Source: an uncultured Neomegalonema sp. (GTDB lineage: Bacteria > Pseudomonadota > Alphaproteobacteria > Rhodobacterales > Rhodobacteraceae). From it: 64,000 nt of DNA. A program made the translations under genes and the position numbers. The notes beneath the pieces were generated by a model. The model saw nothing but the letters and a program-made list of their open reading frames with translations. It was not told the DNA's origin and ran no database searches. Location: the NCBI GenBank assembly GCA_938008165.1, contig CALLLP010000004.1, positions 89,729 through 153,728 on the forward strand. Direction: 5' to 3'. This document shows, piece by piece, positions 1 to 7,124 of the stretch (positions are counted from its first letter, which is position 1; each line of letters starts with the position of its first letter).

Positions 1-137
1 TCCTCGATATCCGCCGAAGACCGCGCCGCGAGCACCACCGTTGCCCCCGCTTCGGCAAAAGCCCTCGCCCCCGCTGCGCCGATTCCCCGACTTGCCCCGG
101 TAATCAGGGCCGTTTTACCGCTCAGGTCGATGGTCAT
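1..137 (-). CDS. SDR family oxidoreductase, N-terminal fragment (runs off the window)
   Basis: Only the first 45 codons lie in the window. The start reads MTIDLSGKTALITGASRGIG, followed by an Ala/Gly-rich helix and the strand ATVVLAAR. The TGASRGIG glycine motif is the NAD(P)-binding signature of classical short-chain dehydrogenases/reductases. The ATG at 137 has a good purine-rich Shine-Dalgarno (AGGAGAGGAAG) just upstream. The substrate cannot be inferred because the catalytic Tyr-x-x-x-Lys region is outside the window. The gene is divergent from the next one. Confidence 0.85.
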   Translation of the reverse strand, partial: MTIDLSGKTALITGASRGIGAAGARAFAEAGATVVLAARSSADIE

Positions 138-298
138 GGATGCTTCCTCTCCTATGCCGTGTGTAGACGGGGTGATCTGGTCCGGCTAACGGCGAGTTCA
201 CGTAAACCCGTTGCATTTTAACGCTTCAGTTACCATGTAAGCGCTGCACGCGTTTTCAAGTCAGCTTGATAGCGCACGACAGATATGGAGAGACGATT

Positions 299-1153
299 AT
301 GAGCATGGTATCCACATTGGCCAAGGTTGCTGCGGGCGCTTTGGTTGCGCGCGGCGTTGGCAAGATGGTGCAGGGTGGCGGCGGCGCGGGCGGTGGCCTT
401 GGCGGAATGCTTGGTGGAATGCTTGGTGGTCAGGGCGGTGCTGGCGGCCTCGGTGGCATGCTCGGCGGTCAGGGCGGCGCACAGGGTGGTCTGGGCGGCA
501 TGCTGGGTGGCATGCTGGGTGGCCAGCAGCAGCCGAATGCCCAGCAGGGTGGCGGTCTTGGCGGCATGATGGGCGGCGCTGCGGGGGCCGGTGGTCTCGG
601 TGGCTTGCTTGGCGGTATGCTCGCGGGCAAGGGCCAGCAGGGCGGCGGCATCGGTGGTCTGCTCGAAAGCCTTGGTGGCGGCATGTCCCCCGGTGATGCA
701 CAGGGTCAGCCCCCTCAGCCCAATAGCGGCTCCATGGGGTCTGTCCTCAACTCCGCTTTCGAGAATTTCGGTGAGCCGGAGCAGCCCCCCAGCCCCGCAC
801 AGGAAGATCAGGCAAAGCTGTTCCTGCGCGCCATGATCGCGGCGGCCAAGGCTGATGGCAAGATCGACGATCAGGAAAAGCAGAAAATTCTCGGCGAGCT
901 TGGCGATGTCGATGCCGAGGAAGCCGCGTTCGTCCAGAGCGAACTGGCCGCTCCCCTCGATGTCGACGGGCTTGTCCGCGATGTTCCAAAAGGCATGGAG
1001 CAGCAAGTCTATCTGATGTCTCTCATGGGCATCGATCTCGACAACGCGGCAGAGGCCCGTCACCTTGATGCGCTGGCCAAGGGAATGGGCATCCCCCCTG
1101 AGGTCTGCAATGCCATCCATGACAAGCTTGGCGCGCCGAAGCTCTACACCTGA
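299..1153 (+). CDS. TerB/DUF533 family protein with long Gly-rich repeat region
   Basis: Protein of 284 aa. The start at 299 is preferred because GGAG (287-290) lies 8 nt upstream. An N-terminal helix (MSMVSTLAKVAAGALVARGVG) is followed by about 120 residues of low-complexity Gly/Met/Leu repeats of the GGLGGMLGG type. The C-terminal part, from about residue 165 (FLRAMIAAAKADGKIDDQEKQ), is a TerB-like helical domain with the acidic A-K-A-D-G-x-I-D motif typical of DUF533 (YebE-like) proteins. The family is thought to be membrane or periplasm associated; its function is unknown. A 10-bp inverted repeat follows the stop codon. Confidence 0.8.
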   Translation: MSMVSTLAKVAAGALVARGVGKMVQGGGGAGGGLGGMLGGMLGGQGGAGGLGGMLGGQGGAQGGLGGMLGGMLGGQQQPNAQQGGGLGGMMGGAAGAGGLGGLLGGMLAGKGQQGGGIGGLLESLGGGMSPGDAQGQPPQPNSGSMGSVLNSAFENFGEPEQPPSPAQEDQAKLFLRAMIAAAKADGKIDDQEKQKILGELGDVDAEEAAFVQSELAAPLDVDGLVRDVPKGMEQQVYLMSLMGIDLDNAAEARHLDALAKGMGIPPEVCNAIHDKLGAPKLYT

Positions 1154-1168
1154 TCTCTTCGCCAATCC

Positions 1169-1199
1169 CTCTCCCCCCGTCTTGTTTTTGGGGGGAGAG
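1169..1199. other. Perfect 10-bp GC-rich inverted repeat between two genes
   Basis: CTCTCCCCCC (1169-1178) and GGGGGGAGAG (1190-1199) can form a stable stem with an 11-nt T-rich loop. No T tract follows on either strand, so this is not a standard intrinsic terminator. It may stabilise the 3' end of the upstream mRNA or weaken read-through into the DUF2161 gene 17 nt downstream. Confidence 0.6.
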
Positions 1200-1215
1200 C
1201 CAAATCGGCAATCCC

Positions 1216-1860
1216 ATGCGCGAGACCGATCTCTACGCCCCTGTCAAAGCTCTCCTCGAAGCGCAGGGCTATACCGTCAAGGGCGAAGTCGGCGCGGTGG
1301 ATGTCGTGGCGGTCCGGGGCGAGGATCCCCCGGTCATCGTCGAGTTGAAGACCGGGTTTTCCCTGTCCCTCATTCATCAGGCCATTGCCCGGCAGGCCGT
1401 GACCGATGCCGTCTATGTCGCGGTCCCGCGCAAGACAGGCCGCACCGCTTGGCCTGCGCTCAAGAATAACAAAACCCTCTGTCGCCGCCTCGGTCTCGGT
1501 CTTATCACCGTGCGGCCCGAGGATGGGTATATCGAAATCCTCTGCGACCCCGCCCCCTATCGTCCCCGCCAAAACCTGCGCCGCAAGGCCCGTCTCCTGC
1601 GTGAATTCGCCCGTCTCGACGGTGATCCCAATACCGGCGGCTCGACCCGGCGCATGCTCGTCACCGCCTATCGTCAAGACGCTCTAAAAACCGCCGCTTT
1701 CCTCGCCACGAACGGCCCGACAAAGGCAAGCGAGGTGGCCAAAGTAACAGGTGTCGCCAATGCCCGCGCCATCATGGCCGATGATCATTATGGTTGGTTC
1801 GAGCGGGTCGCGCGTGGCATCTATGACCTGACCGAAGCGGGCAGGGCGGCGGCGGAATAA
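1216..1860 (+). CDS. DUF2161 family putative PD-(D/E)XK phosphodiesterase
   Basis: Protein of 214 aa. The N-terminal region has the restriction-endonuclease-like signature: a conserved Asp in VGAVDVVAV (about residue 29) and VELKTG (Glu43-x-Lys45). This matches the DUF2161 family, annotated as a putative PD-(D/E)XK phosphodiesterase and frequent in Alphaproteobacteria. The C-terminal part (about residues 160-214: TKASEVAKVTGVANARAIM) looks like a small winged-helix DNA-binding region. Its substrate and role are unknown. It is convergent with phnA; only 2 nt separate the two stop codons. Confidence 0.8.
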   Translation: MRETDLYAPVKALLEAQGYTVKGEVGAVDVVAVRGEDPPVIVELKTGFSLSLIHQAIARQAVTDAVYVAVPRKTGRTAWPALKNNKTLCRRLGLGLITVRPEDGYIEILCDPAPYRPRQNLRRKARLLREFARLDGDPNTGGSTRRMLVTAYRQDALKTAAFLATNGPTKASEVAKVTGVANARAIMADDHYGWFERVARGIYDLTEAGRAAAE

Positions 1861-1862
1861 AG

Positions 1863-2432
1863 CTATCCTGCTTTCTTCACGAATTGTGTCAGGATGACAA
1901 TCCGTTGACCGTTCACCCGTCCTTCGATCTGCCCCGCATCCTCCGCCACCAGCGCGATGCTGCGGATTGCCGTCCCGCGCTTGGCGGTAAATCCCGTCCC
2001 CTTGACGTTCAGGTCTTTTGTCAGCGTCACGGTATCGCCCGCTGACAGCTGCGTGCCATGCGTATCGAGATGAACCGGCCCGTCATCCGTTGCCATCCCG
2101 GCTATGGCCATCGCCATCGTCTCTTCGTTCAGAGAGGCGACATCGAGTAAATCCTGCCCCCAGGATTGCTCGACCCGGTGCAGCATTCGCCATGCCAGCG
2201 CCTGTACGGCGGGTATCTCGCTCCATACCGCATCCCCAAGCAGCCGCCATCCCGGCCCTTCCAGCGCGGCCTCGCCTTTTGCCCCGAACCGGCAGGCCCC
2301 GCAGAGCAGAACCGACGCCTGCGCATCTCCCGCCTCAAACGGTGGCAGAGTCCAGACGGAGACCCGTTCAGCTCCACCGCATACCTCGCATCCGCCGCCG
2401 GAGCGGGTTTTCAGATCGTCCTTCAGTGCCAT
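1863..2432 (-). CDS. phnA: PhnA/YjdM family zinc-ribbon protein
   Basis: Protein of 189 aa. The start MALKDDLKTR is chosen because a strong AAAGGAGGA Shine-Dalgarno lies 8 nt upstream; an in-frame start further out lacks one. The N-terminal zinc ribbon has two CxxC knuckles (CEVCGG and LCGACR). The C-terminal part is the PhnA SH3-like domain (LSAGDTVTLTKDLNVKGTGF, then a VNGQRIVILTQFVKKAG end). Despite its historical name the family is not the phosphonoacetate hydrolase, and its function is not settled. The start lies 56 nt from the divergent prohead protease start. Confidence 0.85.
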   Translation of the reverse strand: MALKDDLKTRSGGGCEVCGGAERVSVWTLPPFEAGDAQASVLLCGACRFGAKGEAALEGPGWRLLGDAVWSEIPAVQALAWRMLHRVEQSWGQDLLDVASLNEETMAMAIAGMATDDGPVHLDTHGTQLSAGDTVTLTKDLNVKGTGFTAKRGTAIRSIALVAEDAGQIEGRVNGQRIVILTQFVKKAG

Positions 2433-2488
2433 GCCGATCGTCCTCCTTTCGGCCCGCATACACCCTTCCCTCCAATGGAACCATGCCC

Positions 2489-3019
2489 ATGACCCCTCCC
2501 CTTGAAACGAAATTCGCGCCGCTTTCCCTTACCGGCCCCATGGACCAACAGGGCCGCGTTGAAGGCTATGCCACGCTTTTTGACGAGCCGGATCGCGGCG
2601 GCGACATCGTGGCCCCCGGTGCCTTCGCCAAAAGCCTCAGCAACCGCGCCGCCTCGGTCAAATTTCTCTGGCAGCATGACCCCGCCCAACCCATCGGTAT
2701 CTGGGATTCGATCGTCGAGGATGAAAAGGGCCTGCGCGTCCGGGGCCGCCTTCTCACCGCGCTCAAGCGGGGCGAGGAGGCGGCGACCCTTCTTGCCGCC
2801 GGTGCGCTCGATGGTCTGTCTATCGGTTTTCGCACCGTCAAGGCCGAGCGCGCCGGGGCCAATCGTCGCCTGACACAGATCGACTTGTGGGAAATCAGCC
2901 TCGTCACCTTTCCCATGGCCGAAAGTGCGCGGTTGGCCCCGACCGGCATGCCCGCCCATCAGGATGACGCAGCCACTCTCGCCGAGGCTATCCGCGCCGC
3001 CGCCAGCGCCTTCGCATAG
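2489..3019 (+). CDS. HK97-family prohead protease (GTA g4-like)
   Basis: Protein of 176 aa. It matures the capsid by cleaving the major capsid protein N-terminus. It has the usual early motif (VEGYATLFDEPDRGGDIVAPGAF cut short here), a catalytic-type His in FLWQHDP (about 63), Ser in DGLSIGF (about 111) and Glu in LWEISLVT (about 135). The ATG at 2489 is 8 nt from GGAA; an ATG at 2483 is possible. The open frame extends upstream but there overlaps phnA antisense and is not coding-like. In RcGTA-type clusters the capsid gene follows directly; here it is 4.1 kb away. Confidence 0.88.
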   Translation: MTPPLETKFAPLSLTGPMDQQGRVEGYATLFDEPDRGGDIVAPGAFAKSLSNRAASVKFLWQHDPAQPIGIWDSIVEDEKGLRVRGRLLTALKRGEEAATLLAAGALDGLSIGFRTVKAERAGANRRLTQIDLWEISLVTFPMAESARLAPTGMPAHQDDAATLAEAIRAAASAFA

Positions 3020-3069
3020 ACCTGAGAATAACGTGCGCTATCTTCCTTTTTCTGCAAGGGAGATGCCTC

Positions 3070-3468
3070 ATGGATATCACTATCGCCTGCATCGCGACCA
3101 TCGTGGTCTTTCTCGGTCTCGATGCCATCTGGCTCAAAGCCTTCATCGGTCCCTTTTTCCGGGATCGCATCGGCCATCTGATGCGCGAAGACCCGCTTCT
3201 CGGCGTTGCGGGCGGTTTTTACCTTATCTACGCCTTGGGCATCGTCTATTTCGCGGTGCTCCCGGCCCTTGATGCGGGCTTCGTGACCCCCGCCCTTTTG
3301 AATGGCGCGTTCTTGGGCCTTCTCGGATATGGCACCTATGAGGCGACTTCAATGTCGATCATGAAGGACTGGAAATGGTCCATGTTCATCATCGACATTG
3401 CATGGGGCATGGCCGTTAGCGCGGTTGCGGCGGCGGCGGGCTTCTATGCGGTGATGCTGTTCACCTAG
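3070..3468 (+). CDS. DUF2177 family integral membrane protein
   Basis: Protein of 132 aa with four predicted membrane helices. It carries family-typical motifs: FLGLDAIWL in helix 1, GGFYLIYALGI in helix 2, and GLLGYGTYEATSMSIMKDW between helices 3 and 4. AGGGAG lies 7 nt before the ATG. It starts 50 nt after the phage protease gene on the same strand and could be co-transcribed with it, but the family is a cellular membrane family of unknown function, not a phage one. It is the first gene of the non-phage block separating g4 from g5. Confidence 0.85.
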   Translation: MDITIACIATIVVFLGLDAIWLKAFIGPFFRDRIGHLMREDPLLGVAGGFYLIYALGIVYFAVLPALDAGFVTPALLNGAFLGLLGYGTYEATSMSIMKDWKWSMFIIDIAWGMAVSAVAAAAGFYAVMLFT

Positions 3469-3500
3469 GGTGATCGGCGCATACCCTCAGGCCCCGCCAG

Positions 3501-4622
3501 TCACCCGGTCCGCCGGTCCCCTTCGGCCATAAAAGCCTCGCTCAGCGCCAGATTGTTCTCCACCGTTAACCGCTGTTCCGCTGGAAGCGCCGTCCCTTCC
3601 AGCAATTCCCGGTTCATCGCGATGGCAGCGGCATGATCTCCGATCCAATAGGCCGCTACCGCCGCTTCCATCGCGGCGCGCCATGTATGGATTTCCTCAT
3701 CGATAAAGAGGATCAGATCCGCAGGCAGCGGTCGCGCCGCCGCAGGCTGCAAAAACAGCCATGCCCGCGCCCATTGCTGCTGTTCGGCATAGAACATCCC
3801 GATCGCATAGAGCGGTTCGGCCCGTTGTGGCGTATGCTCATGCGCTTTCAGAAACGCCTCGATGCAGTCCCCGGCGCTTTCCCCTGTCAGCGCCATGAGA
3901 TGCGCGGCCTGATACAGCGAGCAGAAAACCTCCTCATCCCATCCGCCCATGGCGGCCCTTCGCCGGTAATGCCGCAATGCCAGTTCAGGCTCCCCCGCAT
4001 CGCGATAGGATTGCGCGAGATAAAAGACGTCACGATGGTTTTCGGGGTTTTCCAGCAGCGCTTCTTCCAAAATCAGCGCATCGCGCCGATACGTCATCGG
4101 GTCTTGCGATCTGGCGCCCTCCCGTGGTGACAGGATCGTCACGCCGTCAAAGTTTTGGCGCTGATAGTCCCGGCCGCTGACCAGCACTTCATGCACAGCA
4201 CCTTCCCAGTACCAGTCCAACCCGTCTTTCACGAGGTTCATCACGCGATAATACCGCGCCCCGCGCCGTTTCTCGATCATCAAGGCATCGCCGGAAAGGC
4301 CGCGCCAGTCGAAATCCGGCGCCCAATCGAGCATTTCATCCGCATCGATGGTCAGGATGTAATCGGCCATCCCGGCGGCCAGTTGGATTGCTTCCGTCCG
4401 GTTATGCCCAAAATTCTTCCATACACGTTCGTGCAAGGCTCCGGGCATATCCCCCATGACCTCGCGGATCAGATCCTGCGTGCCATCCGTGCTCCCGGTA
4501 TCGACGATACACCAGGTATCGACGATCGGTTTGACGCTCCTCAGGCATCGTTCGATCACGTGTGTCTCGTTCTTGACGATCATGTTCAGACAGATCGTCG
4601 GCGGCGCACCTTCCATACGCAT
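3501..4622 (-). CDS. Family 2 glycosyltransferase with C-terminal TPR-like region
   Basis: Protein of 373 aa. The N-terminal half is a GT-A fold: ICLNMIVKNETHVIERCL, then the nucleotide-sugar site VDTGSTDGT and the metal-binding TIDADEM (DxD-like). The C-terminal half (about residues 190-370) is helical with TPR-like segments (DVFYLAQSYRDAGEPELALRHY). This architecture is common among uncharacterised bacterial glycosyltransferases; the acceptor is unknown. A GGAGG site fits either the ATG at 4622 or the one at 4616. It lies in the non-phage block between GTA g4 and g5. Confidence 0.85.
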   Translation of the reverse strand: MRMEGAPPTICLNMIVKNETHVIERCLRSVKPIVDTWCIVDTGSTDGTQDLIREVMGDMPGALHERVWKNFGHNRTEAIQLAAGMADYILTIDADEMLDWAPDFDWRGLSGDALMIEKRRGARYYRVMNLVKDGLDWYWEGAVHEVLVSGRDYQRQNFDGVTILSPREGARSQDPMTYRRDALILEEALLENPENHRDVFYLAQSYRDAGEPELALRHYRRRAAMGGWDEEVFCSLYQAAHLMALTGESAGDCIEAFLKAHEHTPQRAEPLYAIGMFYAEQQQWARAWLFLQPAAARPLPADLILFIDEEIHTWRAAMEAAVAAYWIGDHAAAIAMNRELLEGTALPAEQRLTVENNLALSEAFMAEGDRRTG

Positions 4623-4766
4623 CGCCTCCTCTTGGCAGACAATCTTTCCGTGTTACATTACTGAAACCGAAGGGTGGGCTTCAATATCCAAAAAAATATT
4701 TATGGCGTAAGGGATTCACGATTACCCTTCGCCGCTTTGACGTCTTTGTTATCGAGGCGCCGGATT

Positions 4767-5486
4767 TTAGCGTGTTTCCGCCCGATGCGCCGCCACCATC
4801 TCCGCCATGCTGTTGAATCGCAGATCCACGCTTGGCATTGCACCGGGGTTCATCGTTGCCCCGAATCCCGGCCTGTCATGCCGCCGAAAGATATGGCAAT
4901 TGGCCAGCCCATGCCGGTTAGCGGGTCCATGGTCGTGGAACATGCTTTCCGCCGTATGCAGAATATCCCCCTTGCCTATGCCCAGCCGTTCCAGACTGCG
5001 CAGCATATAGTCGAAATTCCGGTCATTCGGTTTGTAAGAACCTGCATCCTCTGCCGTGCAAACCACATGAAACGGTCGTCCCAGCTTGTCGTCCGAATGG
5101 TCAAAGCTGGCATTATCCACATTCGACAGGACCACCAGCTTGTAATGCGCGCGCAGATAGGCCAGCGAGTCGCGGCTATCGGCAAAGGCGGGCCAGTTCT
5201 TTACCGATGCGCCATAGGTGAGGCAGTCTTCCCACGAGACCGCGACTCCCCATTCCTCTGCCAGCCGTTTATAGACCAGCGCGAGGACGTCCGAATACCG
5301 CTTTGCCGGGGTTTGCGCCTGTGTGGTGGATTCGTGAAACGCATGGGCTTCCAGAATATCATCCCGCGACAGCGCACGGGACACCTGCGCCGTCAGCGGT
5401 TCTAGCCCTGCGACCATGCCGCTTTCCCAGTCGATCAGCGTTCCGTACACATCGAAGGTCAACGCCTTGTAATCCGTCAGTTTCAT
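4767..5486 (-). CDS. Haloacid dehalogenase type II (HAD-IA hydrolase)
   Basis: Protein of 239 aa. HAD motif I is LTFDVYGTLIDWE with the nucleophilic Asp. Motif II is VVLSNVDN, the conserved Lys is in GSYKPN, and the region near ILHTAESMFHDHGPANRHGL corresponds to the motif III acid area. The DVYGTL form and SNVDN resemble type II 2-haloacid dehalogenases, which hydrolyse L-2-haloacids, but many relatives are general phosphatases, so the substrate is uncertain. The start at 5486 is favoured by GGGAG 6 nt upstream. Upstream is the 330-bp interval carrying a LexA-type box. Confidence 0.8.
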   Translation of the reverse strand: MKLTDYKALTFDVYGTLIDWESGMVAGLEPLTAQVSRALSRDDILEAHAFHESTTQAQTPAKRYSDVLALVYKRLAEEWGVAVSWEDCLTYGASVKNWPAFADSRDSLAYLRAHYKLVVLSNVDNASFDHSDDKLGRPFHVVCTAEDAGSYKPNDRNFDYMLRSLERLGIGKGDILHTAESMFHDHGPANRHGLANCHIFRRHDRPGFGATMNPGAMPSVDLRFNSMAEMVAAHRAETR

Positions 5487-5633
5487 CATCCGCTCCCAAT
5501 TTTTCGCGCGCACCATGCCCCGAATGAAAACCGCAGGCGACCGGAAAAACCGCCCTGTACATCGATTGCGGTTCCCTCATCACCGCCCCATAAAGAACAG
5601 CCGGGAAATTTGTTCCCTTTTCGATCTTTTTCA

Positions 5634-5676
5634 TTGACCGGGCGCTGCGGAAGTGTCATACGAACAAAATGTGAAC
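5634..5676 (+). promoter_or_regulatory. Candidate promoter with LexA-type box
   Basis: GAAC (5662-5665), seven bases, GAAC (5673-5676) exactly fits the alphaproteobacterial LexA operator, a direct repeat GTTC-N7-GTTC read on the other strand. On the plus strand it lies immediately downstream of TTGACC (5634-5639), 17 nt and a weak -10 CATACG (5657-5662), so a bound repressor would cover the start site. The only thing downstream on that strand is an intrinsic terminator at 5719-5749. The minus-strand dehalogenase start lies 176 nt away on the other side. Confidence 0.5.
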
Positions 5677-5718
5677 AATGCATAGGACGCCTTGTTCTCG
5701 ATCCAACCGCCATACCTT

Positions 5719-5749
5719 GCCCCGCAGCATCCGCTGTGGGGCTTTTTTT
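5719..5749 (+). terminator. Intrinsic terminator on the plus strand
   Basis: GCCCCGCAG (5719-5727) pairs with CTGTGGGGC (5734-5742), nine pairs with one G-U, around a 6-nt loop, and is followed directly by seven T (5743-5749). It reads only on the plus strand, yet both flanking genes (dehalogenase and benE) are on the minus strand. It therefore must end a transcript starting in the interval 5487-5718, perhaps a roughly 80-nt RNA from the LexA-box promoter. Nothing else was recognised in the rest of 5487-5816 apart from a GGGAA-N5-TTCCC inverted repeat at 5603-5617. Confidence 0.75.
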
Positions 5750-5816
5750 GGGCGCATCAGCACGGCAGGGCCGCCAGAAAGCCCGATGCCCCTAAGGGTC
5801 GAAGCGCTTGGACGGT

Positions 5817-6998
5817 TTATCCGCTGCCGCGCCGAAAACCGCTCCGTAATCCCATCACCGCGCCCCCGGCCAGCAATCCCCAGAATGCCCCCGAGATCCC
5901 GAAAAGCGACAGCCCGGACGCCGCCGCCAGAAACGTCACAGCCGCGGCATCCCGGCTCTCCGGCTTGTCAAATGCGGCCACCGCCGCCCCGGCAAAAGCG
6001 GGGATCAGCGCCAACCCCGCCACCGCCTGCACCAGCACCGCCGGTGCCAGCGCAACGAATCCCGTCACGGCCCCCGATGCCAGCCCCAGTGCGACATAGC
6101 CCGCCCCCGCGACGATGGCGGCCCAGTATCGCTTTGCCGGATCGGGATGGGCATCCTCGCCCGCGCACATCGCGGCGGTGATCGCAGCCAGATTGACCGC
6201 ATGTCCTCCGAATGGCGCGCAGAGCACCGAGAAAAAGCCCGTCACTCCGAACCACGGCCCCGGTGTCACGGGATAGCCGTTCGACTGCATCACCGCGACG
6301 CCGGGGATATTCTGCGAGGCCATGGTCACGATGAACAGCGGCACCGCAATACTCAGCGTCCCTGCCAATGTGATATCCGGCCATGTGGGCATTGCGGTGG
6401 GCACCGCATTCTCGCCCAATGCCGCCAAGGCCCCCGGTTCCATCTCAACCCCGGTCGCGACAACCGCGACAAAAGCTGCGAGCGCAGCGGGCACGGCCCA
6501 AAGCCGGTGGACCATCCCGCCCAGAACCCAGGCCCCCAGAATCGGCACCCCCAGTGCTGGCATATCCACCACCGCCCGAAACGGTGCAAGGCACAGCCCC
6601 AGCAGGATCCCGGCCAGCATCGCATTGGCCAGCGGTGCCGGAATCGCCGCTGCCGCTCTCCCCAGCGGTCGCCACAGCCCCGCGATGAACAGCAACCCCC
6701 CGCACAGCAGGAACGCTCCCACTGCCCTATCGAATCCCCCGACATCCCCCGTCGTCACCAGCAATGCGGCCCCCGGCGTTGACCATGCCACGCTCAGGGG
6801 CAATCGCGCGCGCAGGCTCAGCACGATCCCCGCCACGCCCATGGCGACGGACAGTGCCATCAATCCCGACGCAGCCTGTGCCGCGCTCGCCCCCACGGCT
6901 GTTAGCCCCTGCAAGACGACGGCGAACGAGCTGGCAAAGCCGACAAAGGCCACCAGCAGGCCCGTAAACACGGCCGAAGCCGAAAGATCCCGCAGCAT
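5817..6998 (-). CDS. benE: BenE family benzoate/H+ symporter-like transporter
   Basis: Protein of 393 aa with about 11-12 hydrophobic helices over its whole length. It matches the BenE family: an N-terminal block with LQGLTAVGAS, WSTPGAALLVTTG, then MASQNIPGVAVMQSNGY and FGGHAVNLAAITAAMCAGE. The family imports benzoate with protons; the actual substrate here is untested and no benzoate catabolic gene is nearby. The start at 6998 is chosen because AGGGG lies 6 nt upstream. It is divergent from the capsid gene, with 126 nt between the starts holding a LexA-type box, so the operator could also influence this gene. Confidence 0.88.
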   Translation of the reverse strand: MLRDLSASAVFTGLLVAFVGFASSFAVVLQGLTAVGASAAQAASGLMALSVAMGVAGIVLSLRARLPLSVAWSTPGAALLVTTGDVGGFDRAVGAFLLCGGLLFIAGLWRPLGRAAAAIPAPLANAMLAGILLGLCLAPFRAVVDMPALGVPILGAWVLGGMVHRLWAVPAALAAFVAVVATGVEMEPGALAALGENAVPTAMPTWPDITLAGTLSIAVPLFIVTMASQNIPGVAVMQSNGYPVTPGPWFGVTGFFSVLCAPFGGHAVNLAAITAAMCAGEDAHPDPAKRYWAAIVAGAGYVALGLASGAVTGFVALAPAVLVQAVAGLALIPAFAGAAVAAFDKPESRDAAAVTFLAAASGLSLFGISGAFWGLLAGGAVMGLRSGFRRGSG

Positions 6999-7063
6999 CG
7001 ATCGCCCCTTGCTCATTCGATTGCACGCATACACCAAAAAACGCGCAATTGATCATTTTACAC

Positions 7064-7105
7064 TTGCCGTACGCTCCTGAAGTATGTTTAGAACATAATA
7101 GGAAC
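7064..7105 (+). promoter_or_regulatory. LexA-type box and candidate promoter in front of the capsid gene
   Basis: GAAC (7091-7094), seven bases, GAAC (7102-7105) is a perfect alphaproteobacterial LexA operator pattern. It ends 19 nt before the capsid ATG, just before the AGGAA ribosome site at 7111-7115. A weak promoter TTGCCG (7064-7069), 17 nt, TTTAGA (7087-7092) would place the operator over the start site. Inference: the capsid transcription unit is repressed by LexA and induced by DNA damage. Confidence 0.55.
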
Positions 7106-7124
7106 AAAAAAGGAATTCCTGCCC

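Noticed and set aside
230..1165. Long open frame on the minus strand opposite the Gly-rich TerB gene
   Set aside because: It mirrors the repeat codons of the real gene, shows no domain, and has no ribosome site.
2018..2488. Long plus-strand extension of the prohead protease frame
   Set aside because: It lies antisense to phnA, has no ribosome site and reads as Arg/Pro-rich low-quality sequence; the family domain begins after 2489.
3020..7124. The non-phage block in the GTA cluster as an integrated mobile island
   Set aside because: No integrase, transposase, tRNA or flanking direct repeat could be found by eye; it may equally be a rearrangement.
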